This document shows, one piece after another, positions 55,262-64,000 of a stretch of 64,000 bases of DNA (the stretch's first letter is position 1; every line of letters begins with the position of its first letter). Both the position numbers and the translations under genes were made by a program. The notes beneath the pieces were generated by a model that ran no database searches, was not told the DNA's origin, and saw only the letters and a program-made list of their open reading frames with translations. Origin of the DNA: an uncultured Mucilaginibacter sp. (GTDB lineage: Bacteria; Bacteroidota; Bacteroidia; Sphingobacteriales; Sphingobacteriaceae); assembly GCA_913775265.1 (NCBI GenBank), contig CAJYJH010000033.1, positions 310,001-374,000 of the forward strand. Direction: 5' to 3'.

Positions 55262-56551
55262 TTATACATTAGGCTTGGTACCACTCCGCAACTCAAAAAT
55301 GGTAATTTCGGGCAGTATGCCTACGCGGCCAGGGTACCCCAAAAAGCCATAGCCAACATTTACATATAATTGCTGATTATCTTGGTGATACAAGCCTGCC
55401 CATTCTTTGTAAACAAACTGGATAGGACTCCACTGGAAACGTTCTGTCTGCAAACCAAATTGCATACCATGCGTATGACCCGAAAACATCACGTCTATTT
55501 GCTTATAGTTAGGCAATACCTGAGCGCGCCAATGCGATGGGTCGTGCGATAGTAATAGTTTGACCGGCAGATCGTCAGTATCTTTAACCGCTAAGTCCAG
55601 CTTACCATATTTAGGGAAACGGCTGAGAGATCCCCAGTTTTCAACGCCTAAAATGCCAATTTCTTCACCATCAACTTTTAAACGCCTGTTGGTGTTTCTT
55701 AATAAATCCCAACCCATATTTTTATGGGTAACTAATAGGTCATCAAAGTTTTTTTGTTTGGCTGCCTGGCTCGGCCAGTCTTTGTAATCGCCATAATCAT
55801 GATTGCCTAAGCTGGAATAAACACCTAACGGCGCTTTTATTTTGGCAAAAATATCCTGGTATTCGCGCATTTCGTTGCTCTGCTTGTTCACCAGGTCGCC
55901 GGTAAAAAATATGAAGTCTGGTTTTTCAGCCAAAAGTAAATCTACACCTCCGGTTACGGCTTTTTTATTATAAAAGCTGCCGGAATGAATATCCGAGATC
56001 TGTCCAAGCTTAATACCATCAAACTTTTTGGGCAGGTTAGGTAACCATAGTGTGCGCCGTTTAACGCGGTAATCGTATACACCGTTAATCATACCATAAG
56101 TTAAGCCCGCCAACGGAAGTGATCCGGCAATGAGGCCTGCTTTTAAAATAAACTCCGAACGCTTTATTTTGTTAGGATTAACTTCTTCAGGTGCGCTTGT
56201 TGGCTGTGCTGATGTTGTAAGTGCTGGCTGTTCGGGCTTACGCTTAAGCCTTACAAAAAAGCGACGAACATCATCGATGATGACAAAAGGCAGGAAAAAT
56301 ACTTTGCAAAACAACGTTAGGAAAAATCCTAACAATACAGCGCCTTTAAAACCCAGGTTAAATTTGAGAAATATGCTGGAGATTACGCCGATGACCAATA
56401 GTATAGAAAATATCCAGTAGCCCCTTAAAAACTTTTTGCTTTGTACAAAGCGCCATTTAGTAAAACCGTTGCGCAAGGCGTTAACAATATACCAGTCGGC
56501 AATTAAAAGGCCAATACAAATAGAAACGAGCGTAAGGGAATGTCCCTCCAT
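55262..56551 (-). CDS. Membrane-anchored metallophosphoesterase (YkuE-like)
   Basis: A 429-aa protein. N-terminal helices (about 5-20, 40-62, 68-90) anchor it; a linker (about 110-130) rich in Pro/Thr is followed by a further hydrophobic segment (about 136-155) and the catalytic domain. Motifs ISDIHSG, FTGDLVN, SLGNHDYGD, LLSHDP and FSGHTHGMQ provide all metal ligands. In YkuE-type enzymes the substrate is a lipid or nucleotide phosphate; not known here. Monocistronic. Confidence 0.88.
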   Translation of the reverse strand: MEGHSLTLVSICIGLLIADWYIVNALRNGFTKWRFVQSKKFLRGYWIFSILLVIGVISSIFLKFNLGFKGAVLLGFFLTLFCKVFFLPFVIIDDVRRFFVRLKRKPEQPALTTSAQPTSAPEEVNPNKIKRSEFILKAGLIAGSLPLAGLTYGMINGVYDYRVKRRTLWLPNLPKKFDGIKLGQISDIHSGSFYNKKAVTGGVDLLLAEKPDFIFFTGDLVNKQSNEMREYQDIFAKIKAPLGVYSSLGNHDYGDYKDWPSQAAKQKNFDDLLVTHKNMGWDLLRNTNRRLKVDGEEIGILGVENWGSLSRFPKYGKLDLAVKDTDDLPVKLLLSHDPSHWRAQVLPNYKQIDVMFSGHTHGMQFGLQTERFQWSPIQFVYKEWAGLYHQDNQQLYVNVGYGFLGYPGRVGILPEITIFELRSGTKPNV

Positions 56552-56580
56552 AAAAGCTTAATAGTTAATGTTCATATAAA

Positions 56581-56621
56581 AGATAAGCCTGTAAACATTT
56601 TAAATGTTATACAGGCTTATC
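56581..56621 (-). terminator. Terminator after the MoxR-like ATPase gene
   Basis: AGATAAGCCTGTA / TACAGGCTTATCT, 13 bp, with an inner AACATTT / TAAATGTT stem. The minus strand continues TTTTATATG, a weak U-tract. Confidence 0.78.
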
Positions 56622-56643
56622 TAAAGCGGTACAAAGTTAATGA

Positions 56644-58152
56644 TTAATAGCGGTCGTCATCTTCTAAATCATCTTCGTCTGGCTGCATGTTAAACAAACT
56701 GTCAAACATGTCCGAAAAGGCAAAGCCATTATCCAGAAAACCTTTGTTAAGTTGCGAAAACTCGGCTAAGCCGTGCAATACAAATTCCATCAACAGCAGT
56801 TGTTGATTTTCGGTCAAGCGCGAGTGAAACTGCTTTACAAAGTCTTTTAAACCGGTTACCGAGTTCAAAGCTTTCTTATAATCGGCTATAGGCAAATCGT
56901 CAACCAACGAAAGATTGTTACCGCTCGCAAACCAACCGATAATCTCGTTATAAGGATTAGCCTTTTTGCTCTTTTTAGCTTTTTCGGGATCAGGGAAGAA
57001 TTGTAGCAAAAGCGACTTAATAGCTTTACCAATAAGGATATTAGCCACTTTAGCCGGACCTTCCAGCTCGCCTTCGTATACTAACTCTATTTTACCGGTA
57101 ATGGCCGGGATTACACCTAAAAAATCGGAGATGCGCACAAAGGTGCTTTTCTCGTTATTGATAATCATCCGGCGTTCGGCGTTGCTGATTAGGTTCTCGT
57201 AAGCCGAGATAGTCAGACGGGCGGATACCCCCGATTTTTTATCAATGTACTCTGAGTTGCGCGCTTCAAAAGCAATTTGCTCAACTAAATCTTTCACCAG
57301 TCCATCTGCCTCTACAGCTACTCTTTGCTCCGGCGTTAACAAAGCCTCCTGTTGCGTAATTTTGCGTGATACCTCTACCGAACGAGGGTAGTGAGTTAAG
57401 ATCTGACTTTCGATACGGTCTTTAAGCGGTGTTACGATGGAGCCACGGTTGGTGTAATCTTCGGGGTTGGCGGTAAATACAAATTGCAGGTCTAAAGGTA
57501 AGCGCAGCTTAAAACCTCTGATCTGAATATCTTTTTCTTGTAGGATGTTAAATAACGATACTTGTATGCGCGCTTGCAAGTCGGGCAATTCGTTAATTAC
57601 GAATATGCTGCGGTGCGCACGTGGGATTAGGCCAAAGTGAATTACCCGCTCGTCAGAATAAGTAAGCTTCAAGGTGGCAGCCTTTATAGGGTCAACGTCA
57701 CCAATTAAATCGGCTACCGTAACATCAGGTGTTGCCAGTTTTTCGGTATAACGTTCTGAACGGTGTACCCAGGCAATCGGGGTGTCATCGCCTTTGGTTT
57801 CTACTTCATTATGCCCGTACCATGATATGGGTGCCAGCGGATCATCATATAACTCAGAACCGGCAATGTACGGCATATACTCATCTAAAAGGTTTACCAA
57901 TAGGCGGGCAATGCGGGTTTTGGCTTGACCACGTAAACCTAACAATAAAATGTTATGGCGTGAAAGTATAGCTGTCTGCAAATCGGGTATTACGGTATCT
58001 TCATAACCAATAATCCCTTCAAAGCCACCTTCGTGTTTTTTTTGCAGTTGCAGTATCAGATTTTCTCTCAGTTCTTCTTTAACCGACCGGCTACGATAAT
58101 CGGTTTGTTTTAATTGCCCGAGGGTTGTTATATTCAATAGTTCGTTTGCCAT
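56644..58152 (-). CDS. MoxR/BchI-like AAA ATPase
   Basis: A 502-aa chaperone-type ATPase of the magnesium-chelatase-like AAA group. The Walker A is GLRGQAKT (72-79), Walker B is FVINELPDL with Asn-Glu in place of Asp-Glu, and the sensor region includes TANPEDYTNRGS. A helical C-terminal region ends with an acidic DEDDLEDDDRY tail. The VWA-protein gene lies 111 bases upstream; ATPase/VWA pairs work together in metal insertion or protein remodelling (family knowledge). Terminated by a hairpin. Confidence 0.87.
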   Translation of the reverse strand: MANELLNITTLGQLKQTDYRSRSVKEELRENLILQLQKKHEGGFEGIIGYEDTVIPDLQTAILSRHNILLLGLRGQAKTRIARLLVNLLDEYMPYIAGSELYDDPLAPISWYGHNEVETKGDDTPIAWVHRSERYTEKLATPDVTVADLIGDVDPIKAATLKLTYSDERVIHFGLIPRAHRSIFVINELPDLQARIQVSLFNILQEKDIQIRGFKLRLPLDLQFVFTANPEDYTNRGSIVTPLKDRIESQILTHYPRSVEVSRKITQQEALLTPEQRVAVEADGLVKDLVEQIAFEARNSEYIDKKSGVSARLTISAYENLISNAERRMIINNEKSTFVRISDFLGVIPAITGKIELVYEGELEGPAKVANILIGKAIKSLLLQFFPDPEKAKKSKKANPYNEIIGWFASGNNLSLVDDLPIADYKKALNSVTGLKDFVKQFHSRLTENQQLLLMEFVLHGLAEFSQLNKGFLDNGFAFSDMFDSLFNMQPDEDDLEDDDRY

Positions 58153-58263
58153 TCGTGTTCTTATAAGTATTTAAATGCTAACTCAACGGTCAGTATATTA
58201 TTATTGTCGATGTATAAAGTCTATTTAATCGGATTTACGGACTAACCTACTTATTAGCTCTTA

Positions 58264-59361
58264 TTATCTTACCGTTTTTCTGCGGTTTTTGATGTAGTCT
58301 TCAAATATGTATTCGCCTAAACCGGTGAGGGAGCTGTAAAACGCACGTCCGCCGTTGGTTTCGGTAAACTTACGCACAAATTGTTGCAGGTATGGGTCGC
58401 GCGCAATCATAAAGGTCGTGATCGGAATTTTTAACCGTTTGCACTGGGCCGCCATATTAAGCGTTTTGTTCACCACCTTACGGTCCAAACCAATACTGTT
58501 TTTATAATACTTGGTGCCTTCTTTTAAGCAAGTTGGCTTACCATCGGTAATCATAAAAATTTGCTTGTTATGCGTTTTACGACGACGTAACAAATCGGTA
58601 GCCAGTTCGAGGCCGGCATAAGTATTGGTATGGTAGGGGCCAACCTGCAAGTATGGTAAATCCTGCAAGTTGATCGGCCATGCATCGTTACCAAAAACTA
58701 CAATATCCAAAGTATCTTTCGGATACTTAGTGCGGATCAGTTCTGCTAAGGCCATGGCCACTTTTTTGGCCGGCGTAATACGGTCCTCTCCGTATAAAAT
58801 CATGGAGTGCGAAATGTCAATCATCAACACAGTAGAGGTAAGGGTTTTATAATCCATTTCCTCTACCTCCAAATCGCGCTCGGTCATCATAAAATCGCCG
58901 ATACCATGGTTAACCTGCGCGTTGTGAATAGATTGCGTCATATCAATCTGATCCAAGCTGTCGCCAAACTCAAATTCGCGGCGTTCTGAATTTTTTTCAT
59001 CGCCTTGCCCCGATTGAGGTGAGCGGTGATTACCCTTGCCGGATTTTTTAAGCTTGCCAAATATTTCTTCGAGCGCCGACTGACGTATGCTTTGCTCAGT
59101 TTTGGCCGTAATATTAAAATTGCCTTGTTGCTGGTCTTCTGTTAAATAGCCTTTTTGTTTAAGATCGTCAATAAAATTACCCATGCCGTAATCGTCATTG
59201 GTAATATTGTATTGCTTATCCAGTTCATTCATCCAGGTTAAAGCTTCGCCAGCATCGCCCGATGTATAATTGAGCAATTCCAGAAACAGCTTTAACAACT
59301 CATCAAATCCCCCTTTCGGAATTTCCCGGGGTGTAAATTTAGAAAACCCAAAACCACGCAT
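58264..59361 (-). CDS. VWA-domain protein, MoxR partner
   Basis: A 365-aa cytoplasmic protein. An N-terminal helical region (about 1-160, with an S/G/K-rich linker around 105-125) precedes a von Willebrand A domain with a complete MIDAS: D182, S184 and S186 in MIDISHSM, a Thr near HTNTYAGL and the Asp in ITDGKPT. It directly precedes the MoxR-like ATPase on the same strand, 111 bases apart, so they likely form a functional pair whose target is unknown. Confidence 0.88.
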   Translation of the reverse strand: MRGFGFSKFTPREIPKGGFDELLKLFLELLNYTSGDAGEALTWMNELDKQYNITNDDYGMGNFIDDLKQKGYLTEDQQQGNFNITAKTEQSIRQSALEEIFGKLKKSGKGNHRSPQSGQGDEKNSERREFEFGDSLDQIDMTQSIHNAQVNHGIGDFMMTERDLEVEEMDYKTLTSTVLMIDISHSMILYGEDRITPAKKVAMALAELIRTKYPKDTLDIVVFGNDAWPINLQDLPYLQVGPYHTNTYAGLELATDLLRRRKTHNKQIFMITDGKPTCLKEGTKYYKNSIGLDRKVVNKTLNMAAQCKRLKIPITTFMIARDPYLQQFVRKFTETNGGRAFYSSLTGLGEYIFEDYIKNRRKTVR

Positions 59362-59522
59362 AGATGCACCTTTCTTAGTATAAATTAACGTATTAATTTC
59401 CGTTAAAGTTTACTGGGTAGTGTTATAAACTGCCCGATCATTATAATAAACAGAATTGTATGACAATTGAACGAATGGTTTAAATTGTGCCAACAGCTTG
59501 CTAAACTAAAGTAACACTTAGG

Positions 59523-60395
59523 TTAGTTTATCTGTAACAAATCACTCGGATAAGTCGGATTTGCACCGCGCTGACTGGCTACAAATGCTCCCACCTTACA
59601 TGCTTTATCCAGTATTTGAGGGATTGGTTGCTCATTTAGCAAGCCTGCAACTAACGTGGCCAAAAAGGCATCGCCTGCACCTACAGTATCAGCAACCTTT
59701 ACATCAACACCTTCATGTTCGTAAAACTCACCGTCGTGCCAAATGATGGCCCCATTTTCGCCACGCGTAACGCAGATGGTATGAGTATGGAACTTACCAT
59801 GGAACTCCATAATTTTATCCTGTAATGATCCGCTGTTACCATGAATGAGTAAGTTAGCTTCGTCCTCGTTCATCTTTACCACATTGGCTAAAGCAGCAAG
59901 CGTTTCAATGGTATCCAACTCGTAATGCGGTGCACGCAGGTTAACATCAAATACCCTGATGGGGATGGTAAAGTCACTTAAGATGTTCAACAGCGTAGCA
60001 CGGGTTACCCGTTCTCTACAAGCCAAACTGCCAAAAACAATGGCACCTGTTTGGGCTGCCTGTTGCAATAGCTCGTCAGTAGGTTTAACGTTATCCCATG
60101 ATACGGGCTGCGGAATGGTATAGGTTGCATGGCCACCTTCATCAAGCTTAACGGTAACCTCACAGGTAGGCAAATTACGGTCGTGTTGCAAATATTGTAG
60201 CTGCAGGTTTGCCTGTTGCAGTTCCTGCTCTAATTCTGCGCCCGAAGCATCAGTGCCGATGCTACTCACGATAAAAGCATCAGTGCCTTGCTGTATTAAG
60301 TGCTGGGCTACGTTAAGTGGTGCGCCACCTACCTTTTTGCCGTCGCCAAAAGTGTCCCACAAAACCTCGCCGAAGCATAATGTTGATTTGCTCAT
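59523..60395 (-). CDS. PfkB-family carbohydrate kinase
   Basis: A 290-aa ribokinase-fold sugar kinase, probably fructokinase-like. N-terminal GEVLWDTFGDGKKVGGAPLNVA (residues 9-30, in part) binds sugar, and DTVGAGDAF (236-244, catalytic D242) is the phosphate-transfer motif; NEDEANLL is the family middle motif. The sugar specificity is inferred from the GDGKKVGGAPLNVA pattern. Single gene with a -7 element 20 bases upstream. Confidence 0.88.
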   Translation of the reverse strand: MSKSTLCFGEVLWDTFGDGKKVGGAPLNVAQHLIQQGTDAFIVSSIGTDASGAELEQELQQANLQLQYLQHDRNLPTCEVTVKLDEGGHATYTIPQPVSWDNVKPTDELLQQAAQTGAIVFGSLACRERVTRATLLNILSDFTIPIRVFDVNLRAPHYELDTIETLAALANVVKMNEDEANLLIHGNSGSLQDKIMEFHGKFHTHTICVTRGENGAIIWHDGEFYEHEGVDVKVADTVGAGDAFLATLVAGLLNEQPIPQILDKACKVGAFVASQRGANPTYPSDLLQIN

Positions 60396-60414
60396 ATTTA
60401 ATCTGATGAAAGCG

Positions 60415-60422
60415 CAAATCTA
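60415..60422 (-). promoter_or_regulatory. -7 element upstream of the PfkB-family kinase gene
   Basis: The minus strand reads TAGATTTG, matching TAnnTTTG, 20 bases before the ATG. No -33 element at the right distance. Confidence 0.35.
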
Positions 60423-60603
60423 AACAAGATTTAATAAGGTGATTTGTTTACAAATATTTGTGCAAAGCATTTGTGTTTGTCGATTATCATAATTGCATTT
60501 AATAAATTGTAAACGAGTTAATTATATTCAGCATAAGTAAAGTTCGCTAATTTGCATAATAAAACATTTTCATTAGTCGGTGAGTAGTTGTTAGCAGACG
60601 ATT

Positions 60604-61266
60604 ATGAAAAAGGATTTTGATATTGAGGATATGCTCGACCGTATTGCAAAACTGATGGTGCAATATCCTAAAGCTGCTATGTTTCAGTTATATGACGAAG
60701 GTTATATGTCGATGTTTGAGCAACTGCTGTCTTGTATCATCTCCATCCGTACACTTGATGAAGTGTCTATCCCGGTATCACAAAAACTTTTCGCTCATGC
60801 CCGCACACCCGAGCAATTGTTGAAGCTTTCTCCACAGGACTTAGAGAATATTTTACATGGTTCGTCTTACAACGGACAAAAGGCTTACACCATGTTAGGT
60901 ATAGCGCAAACCGCTGTAGAACAATATAACGGTGAGTTGCCGGCAGACTACGATGCATTAATTGCTCTAAAAGGTGTAGGACCGAAGTGTGCCAACCTGG
61001 CTTTAGGCATTGCCGCCCAAAAGCCCGCTATCAGCGTAGACAGCCATGTGCATCGGGTTGTAAACCGTTGGGGATTGATAAAAACTACGCAACCCGAAAA
61101 AACAGTGCTGGCTTTAGAAAAGCTGGTGCCACAACATCGGTGGATCGACATTAACCGGCTGCTGATGCCTTTCGGCAAATTTCACTGCACCCATCATCAA
61201 CCCAAGTGTACTACCTGCCCGTTATTAGACTACTGCCGACAAGTAGGGGTGGGGAAGTTTAGTTGA
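60604..61266 (+). CDS. nth: Endonuclease III-family DNA glycosylase
   Basis: Repairs oxidised pyrimidines by base excision. The 220-aa protein has the HhH motif LKGVGPKCANLALG with catalytic K128, the catalytic D146 in VDSHVHRV, and a C-terminal [4Fe-4S] loop C195-x6-C202-x2-C205-x5-C211. Gly-rich stretches and 215-220 aa length match bacterial Nth. It is convergent with the cupin gene; the gap holds short tandem repeats. Confidence 0.92.
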   Translation: MKKDFDIEDMLDRIAKLMVQYPKAAMFQLYDEGYMSMFEQLLSCIISIRTLDEVSIPVSQKLFAHARTPEQLLKLSPQDLENILHGSSYNGQKAYTMLGIAQTAVEQYNGELPADYDALIALKGVGPKCANLALGIAAQKPAISVDSHVHRVVNRWGLIKTTQPEKTVLALEKLVPQHRWIDINRLLMPFGKFHCTHHQPKCTTCPLLDYCRQVGVGKFS

Positions 61267-61359
61267 CTGGTTGGTTTGTTGATTAGTTCACTTGTTCGGT
61301 AGTTAATTAGTGAATAGTTTGAAAATATAATAAACAAATTTATATGAGTCAACTTGCTC

Positions 61360-61407
61360 AATGAACCAATGAACCAATGAACCAATGAACCAATGAACCA
61401 ATAAACC
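61360..61407. repeat. Tandem AATGAACC repeats
   Basis: Five exact copies of the 8-mer AATGAACC run from 61360 to 61399, followed by a variant AATAAACC. They end at the cupin stop codon. Upstream, 61266-61320 is a degenerate run on the opposite strand sense (GGTTGGTTTGTTGATTAG...), so together they could fold into a loose hairpin. No open frame. Not a CRISPR. Confidence 0.85.
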
Positions 61408-62288
61408 TACTTTGGTTCCCCGGCGGCTAAAGCTGCGTTTGCACGTTTAACAGCTAATTCTTCTTTCCAGCTCATGTAACGGGTTTGGTAGCGTTTTTTC
61501 AAAAAGCTATCAAAGTTGCGTTGTATAGTTAAGTTGTATAAACTTTTGGCTTTAATACCCCATGATTTATCCCAGGCACGCAACGAAATAGAGAACGATC
61601 CGTCTAAATATTTCATCCAGTGCCAAAAACCTGTAGGCATAAACAGGGTGTCACCATGTTCTAAAATAGTTTCCTGCCCTTCAATGCCATCCAGTGCCGG
61701 AAATCTTGAAAAATCCGGGTTTTCAATATCGTAATCTTCCAATGCATAAGTAGCAAACGGAATGCAATACAAGCGCTCTTTCCACTTATAATCAAACAAC
61801 ATCACATGCTTACGGCCTTGAAAATGGGTATGAAAGATGTGCGCCAGGTCAATATCATAGTGCAAAAACGTAACAGAACCTGCACCTCCAAAAAACATGT
61901 TGGGGTATTTATCCAGAAAGCCGCCCATTAAATCTTTAGGTGAGCGGTAGTCGTTTAATAAACCGGGCGCGTGTTTTATAGGGTCAAATAAAAATATACG
62001 CAGGTCGGTAGGCTCTTTTTGTATCAGATCAATGTAATCGCCAAATTTCATTTCGGCTGCCGAGGCATTGATGGGTTTGCTTGGGTCAGCTTTGGAACTA
62101 TCATATAAAGGAACAATCTGGTCGCCAACAGTTTCTTTCAAATATTCAAATGTCCATTTTTGTAAAGCCGGCCAGCTTTCGGTGGCCTTGCGGATCACAA
62201 GCGGTTTACGCGGATTTAAATAATTGTTAATGAAATCTTCTTTAGAAATATGGTCAACCCGATCAATCGGAGATAGTATCAAACCCAT
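61407..62288 (-). CDS. Cupin-like (JmjC-type) Fe(II)/2-oxoglutarate oxygenase
   Basis: A 293-aa Cupin_8/JmjC-like protein. H143 and D145 in FLHYDIDLAHIFHTHF and a distal H223 in GFWHWM form the 2-His-1-Asp iron site; FQGRKHVMLFDY carries the Lys expected to contact 2-oxoglutarate. A C-terminal helical tail (about 245-293) follows. The substrate is unknown; family members hydroxylate proteins or small molecules. It stops at the tandem repeats. Confidence 0.86.
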   Translation of the reverse strand: MGLILSPIDRVDHISKEDFINNYLNPRKPLVIRKATESWPALQKWTFEYLKETVGDQIVPLYDSSKADPSKPINASAAEMKFGDYIDLIQKEPTDLRIFLFDPIKHAPGLLNDYRSPKDLMGGFLDKYPNMFFGGAGSVTFLHYDIDLAHIFHTHFQGRKHVMLFDYKWKERLYCIPFATYALEDYDIENPDFSRFPALDGIEGQETILEHGDTLFMPTGFWHWMKYLDGSFSISLRAWDKSWGIKAKSLYNLTIQRNFDSFLKKRYQTRYMSWKEELAVKRANAALAAGEPK

Positions 62289-62377
62289 AGCAATAACATC
62301 AATTTAACATACAAATCTAACCAAAATTAAAGCCGGGCGCTTAAATAGTTTGTTTTTGAAATGTACCTGACATAAGA

Positions 62378-62406
62378 AAGCCCGGCGCTCAGGGCTGCCG
62401 GGCTCA
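62378..62406 (-). terminator. Terminator of the fasciclin gene
   Basis: AGCCCGGC / GCCGGGCT hairpin; the minus strand continues TTTCTTATG. It lies 24 bases past the stop codon. Confidence 0.8.
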
Positions 62407-62429
62407 TATAAAGTGATATAAAATGCCGC

Positions 62430-62978
62430 TTAGTTAGGCATTAACACAGTGTTAACTACGTGGATTACACCGTTTTTCTGAAACACATCAGCAATGGTTA
62501 CCCAAGATTTGCCGCCTTTTTCGTCAACCAAATAGATTTTTTTTCCATTGGCCATAGCGGTTAAAGTGCCACCACTCACCGTTTTTAATTCGGCTTTACC
62601 GTTACCAGCTTTAATTTTAGCCATTAGATCGGCAGCGCTTACTTTGCCTGCAACCACATGGTAGGTTAAAATTTTGGTAAGCGTTGCTTTATTTTCTGGT
62701 TTTAGCAGATTAGCTACGGTACCTTGTGGTAATTTATCAAAAGCCTCGTTGGTTGGTGCAAAAACAGTGAATGGGCCTGCACCTTTCAAAGTTTCAACCA
62801 AGCCTGCTGCTTTAACTGCAGCTACCAGGGTGGTATGGTCTTTTGAATTTACGGCGTTATCAACAATATCTTTGGTTGGGTACATAGGTGCGCCACCCAC
62901 CATTACAGTTTGCGCATAGCTTGCAGACGCGGTTGCCATAGCTACTAAAGCAAAAGCCGCAATTAATAATTTTTTCAT
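62430..62978 (-). CDS. Secreted fasciclin-domain protein
   Basis: A 182-aa exported protein. Signal peptide 1-22 (ASASYAQ); then one FAS1 domain with [31 protein letters not shown] (in part) and the second conserved block [16 protein letters not shown], ending [21 protein letters not shown]1 proteins act in adhesion or surface assembly; the ligand is unknown. A TAGTTTTG element lies about 108 bases upstream. Confidence 0.93.
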   Translation of the reverse strand: MKKLLIAAFALVAMATASASYAQTVMVGGAPMYPTKDIVDNAVNSKDHTTLVAAVKAAGLVETLKGAGPFTVFAPTNEAFDKLPQGTVANLLKPENKATLTKILTYHVVAGKVSAADLMAKIKAGNGKAELKTVSGGTLTAMANGKKIYLVDEKGGKSWVTIADVFQKNGVIHVVNTVLMPN

Positions 62979-63085
62979 GTTCGTTTAAGTTTGATATGAA
63001 GAAATTACGGCTTATGGTGTTGAACGGATTTTAAGATTGCTAAAACTTGTTAAAGCCTGTGGTAGTAAGTACTTTCCGCAAAAAA

Positions 63086-63093
63086 CAAAACTA
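63086..63093 (-). promoter_or_regulatory. -7 element for the fasciclin gene
   Basis: The minus strand reads TAGTTTTG, matching TAnnTTTG. It would give a leader of about 100 bases before the ATG. Confidence 0.32.
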
Positions 63094-63119
63094 AGGACGT
63101 TTAAATTTCGTAACGTGCG

Positions 63120-64000
63120 CTACGCGTTATTAAAAAAAAGTTCGGCAGCAATGTGGTCGGCATACAACTTACCTGCCGGTGTAAGGGTGAATGTTTGCTC
63201 TTGCTGAGTAAGCCAACCGTTATCTATAAAAGCTTGCGCTTCCTTTTTTATGATAGTCGATGTGCCTCTTTCAATGCTTTCCAGTTTTTCCAAGCTAAAT
63301 CCCCACATTGTACGGATCGACGTCATAATATATTCATTCAGGCGGTTTTCAGTGGTTAGCGTTTCCAGCTCAGCGGGGATGTTATTCTCGGATAAACTTT
63401 TAAGATAGAGCGCATTGTTGGCTACATTCCATTGTCGCGCATCTCCGTTAAAAGAATGTGCAGATGGTCCAATGCCTACATATGGTATGCCTTTCCAATA
63501 GTTGGAGTTATGCTGTGAATGCTTGCCCGGCTTGCCAAAGTTGGAAATTTCGTAATGCTCGAAGCCTTGTTCCTGCATCCTATGCATCAGGTATACAAAC
63601 TGCTCGGCGCTTTGGGCATCATTTACCGGAGGCGATTGCTTTTTTTTAATTTGCGAGGCCAGCGCAGTGCGCGGTTCAACGGTCATGGAGTAGGCCGACA
63701 GGTGCGGAATGTTTAACGAGAATAAAGTATTCAAATTTCGCTCCCATTTATCAGCACTTAGCAATGGGTAACCATAAATCAGGTCGGCCGTTATATTTTC
63801 GAAACCGGCATCCTGCACTCTTTTGATGGATGTTTCAGCCTCAGCCGCGCGGTGCGCGCGGTTCATCCACACTAAATCTTCATCAAAAAAAGATTGTATA
63901 CCAATGCTAAAGCGATTGATGGCGGTTTGCCGTAGCTGCAAAACTTTGTCCTGACTTAAATCATCTGGATTAGCTTCCAATGTAATTTCGGCACCAGAAC
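63120..64000 (-). CDS. hemW: Radical SAM heme chaperone HemW, 3' part
   Basis: The last ~293 residues of HemW; the start, with the CxxxCxxC radical-SAM cluster motif, lies beyond the window edge. The frame stays open to base 64000 (SGAEITLEANPDDL), so the in-frame TTG at 63980 is not a start. Family motifs: GIQSFFDEDLVWMNRAH, DLIYGYPL, and a C-terminal HemW winged region (NNYWKGIPYVGIGPSAHSF). It traffics heme or matures cytochromes (known of the family). Confidence 0.92.
   Translation of the reverse strand, partial: SGAEITLEANPDDLSQDKVLQLRQTAINRFSIGIQSFFDEDLVWMNRAHRAAEAETSIKRVQDAGFENITADLIYGYPLLSADKWERNLNTLFSLNIPHLSAYSMTVEPRTALASQIKKKQSPPVNDAQSAEQFVYLMHRMQEQGFEHYEISNFGKPGKHSQHNSNYWKGIPYVGIGPSAHSFNGDARQWNVANNALYLKSLSENNIPAELETLTTENRLNEYIMTSIRTMWGFSLEKLESIERGTSTIIKKEAQAFIDNGWLTQQEQTFTLTPAGKLYADHIAAELFFNNA

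Noticed and set aside
59502..59530. TAAACTAA / TTAGTTTA inverted repeat at the PfkB gene's 3' end as a terminator
   Set aside because: Only an 8-bp AT-rich stem overlapping the stop codon, no T-run on the minus strand.
60395..60604. Possible tRNA or small RNA in the 208-base gap between the PfkB kinase gene and nth
   Set aside because: AT-rich sequence with no cloverleaf arms or CCA-like end and no stable hairpin that I can see.
61360..61407. AATGAACC repeats as a CRISPR array
   Set aside because: The unit is 8 bases with no spacers and no cas genes nearby.
63120..63980. Start of hemW at the TTG at 63980
   Set aside because: The frame stays open to the window edge with the family sequence ITLEANPDDL, so the start lies outside.

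Overview
The window looks like chromosomal DNA of a Bacteroidota member, most likely family Sphingobacteriaceae (Mucilaginibacter/Pedobacter-like). The reasons are a complete alternative complex III (ActA-F) joined to a heme-copper oxidase cluster, many DUFs typical of the phylum (DUF3341, DUF4286, DUF2461, DUF983, DUF420, DUF6252-like), a DnaG of the type without zinc ligands, and recurring TAnnTTTG -7 promoter elements (often TACTTTTG) in front of genes. I see no rRNA, tRNA, CRISPR array, prophage or insertion sequence. No gap between genes exceeds about 265 bases.

Region 1 (1-11.9 kb) is an envelope metal/redox island. A two-component system (12-1939, minus) is divergent from cytochrome b561, a CzcA-type RND pump fused to its own TolC-like outer-membrane factor, and a lipoprotein adaptor (2065-8350). 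A second unit follows: small Rieske lipoprotein, thioredoxin, ApbE flavin transferase, DUF4266 lipoprotein and DUF3570 beta-barrel (8507-11803). The same TTCTTCAAA box, with a second copy or half-copy 11 bp away, precedes both units, which suggests joint control.

Region 2 (11.9-26.7 kb) is mostly housekeeping: asnS, dnaG, a YraN-like nuclease, a glutaminyl cyclase, pgi, prfB with its programmed +1 frameshift, an esterase, a SirB1-like protein, a BamA-like barrel, and a bacterial deoxyhypusine-synthase homologue.

Region 3 (26.7-44.7 kb) is the respiratory island: actABCDEF, cox subunits II and I, heme A and heme O synthases, two subunit III genes, subunit IV, a SCO-like protein, DUF420, a small CxxC membrane protein, DUF983 and DUF2461. 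Together these pass electrons from menaquinol through the alternative complex to oxygen and build the oxidase cofactors. The SCO protein has lost two of its three copper ligands.

Region 4 (44.7-64 kb) is mixed: OmpA lipoprotein, phosphoesterases, rfbC, a TPR protein, a UbiA/methyltransferase pair, a MoxR/VWA pair, a PfkB kinase, endonuclease III, a JmjC-like cupin, a fasciclin protein and the 3' part of hemW. The best candidate for something new lies here: a tight three-gene operon (49377-53609) of an S9-peptidase-like lipoprotein that has lost its catalytic Ser and His, followed by a histidine kinase and a response regulator. I infer it may be a pseudo-enzyme sensor feeding a two-component system.
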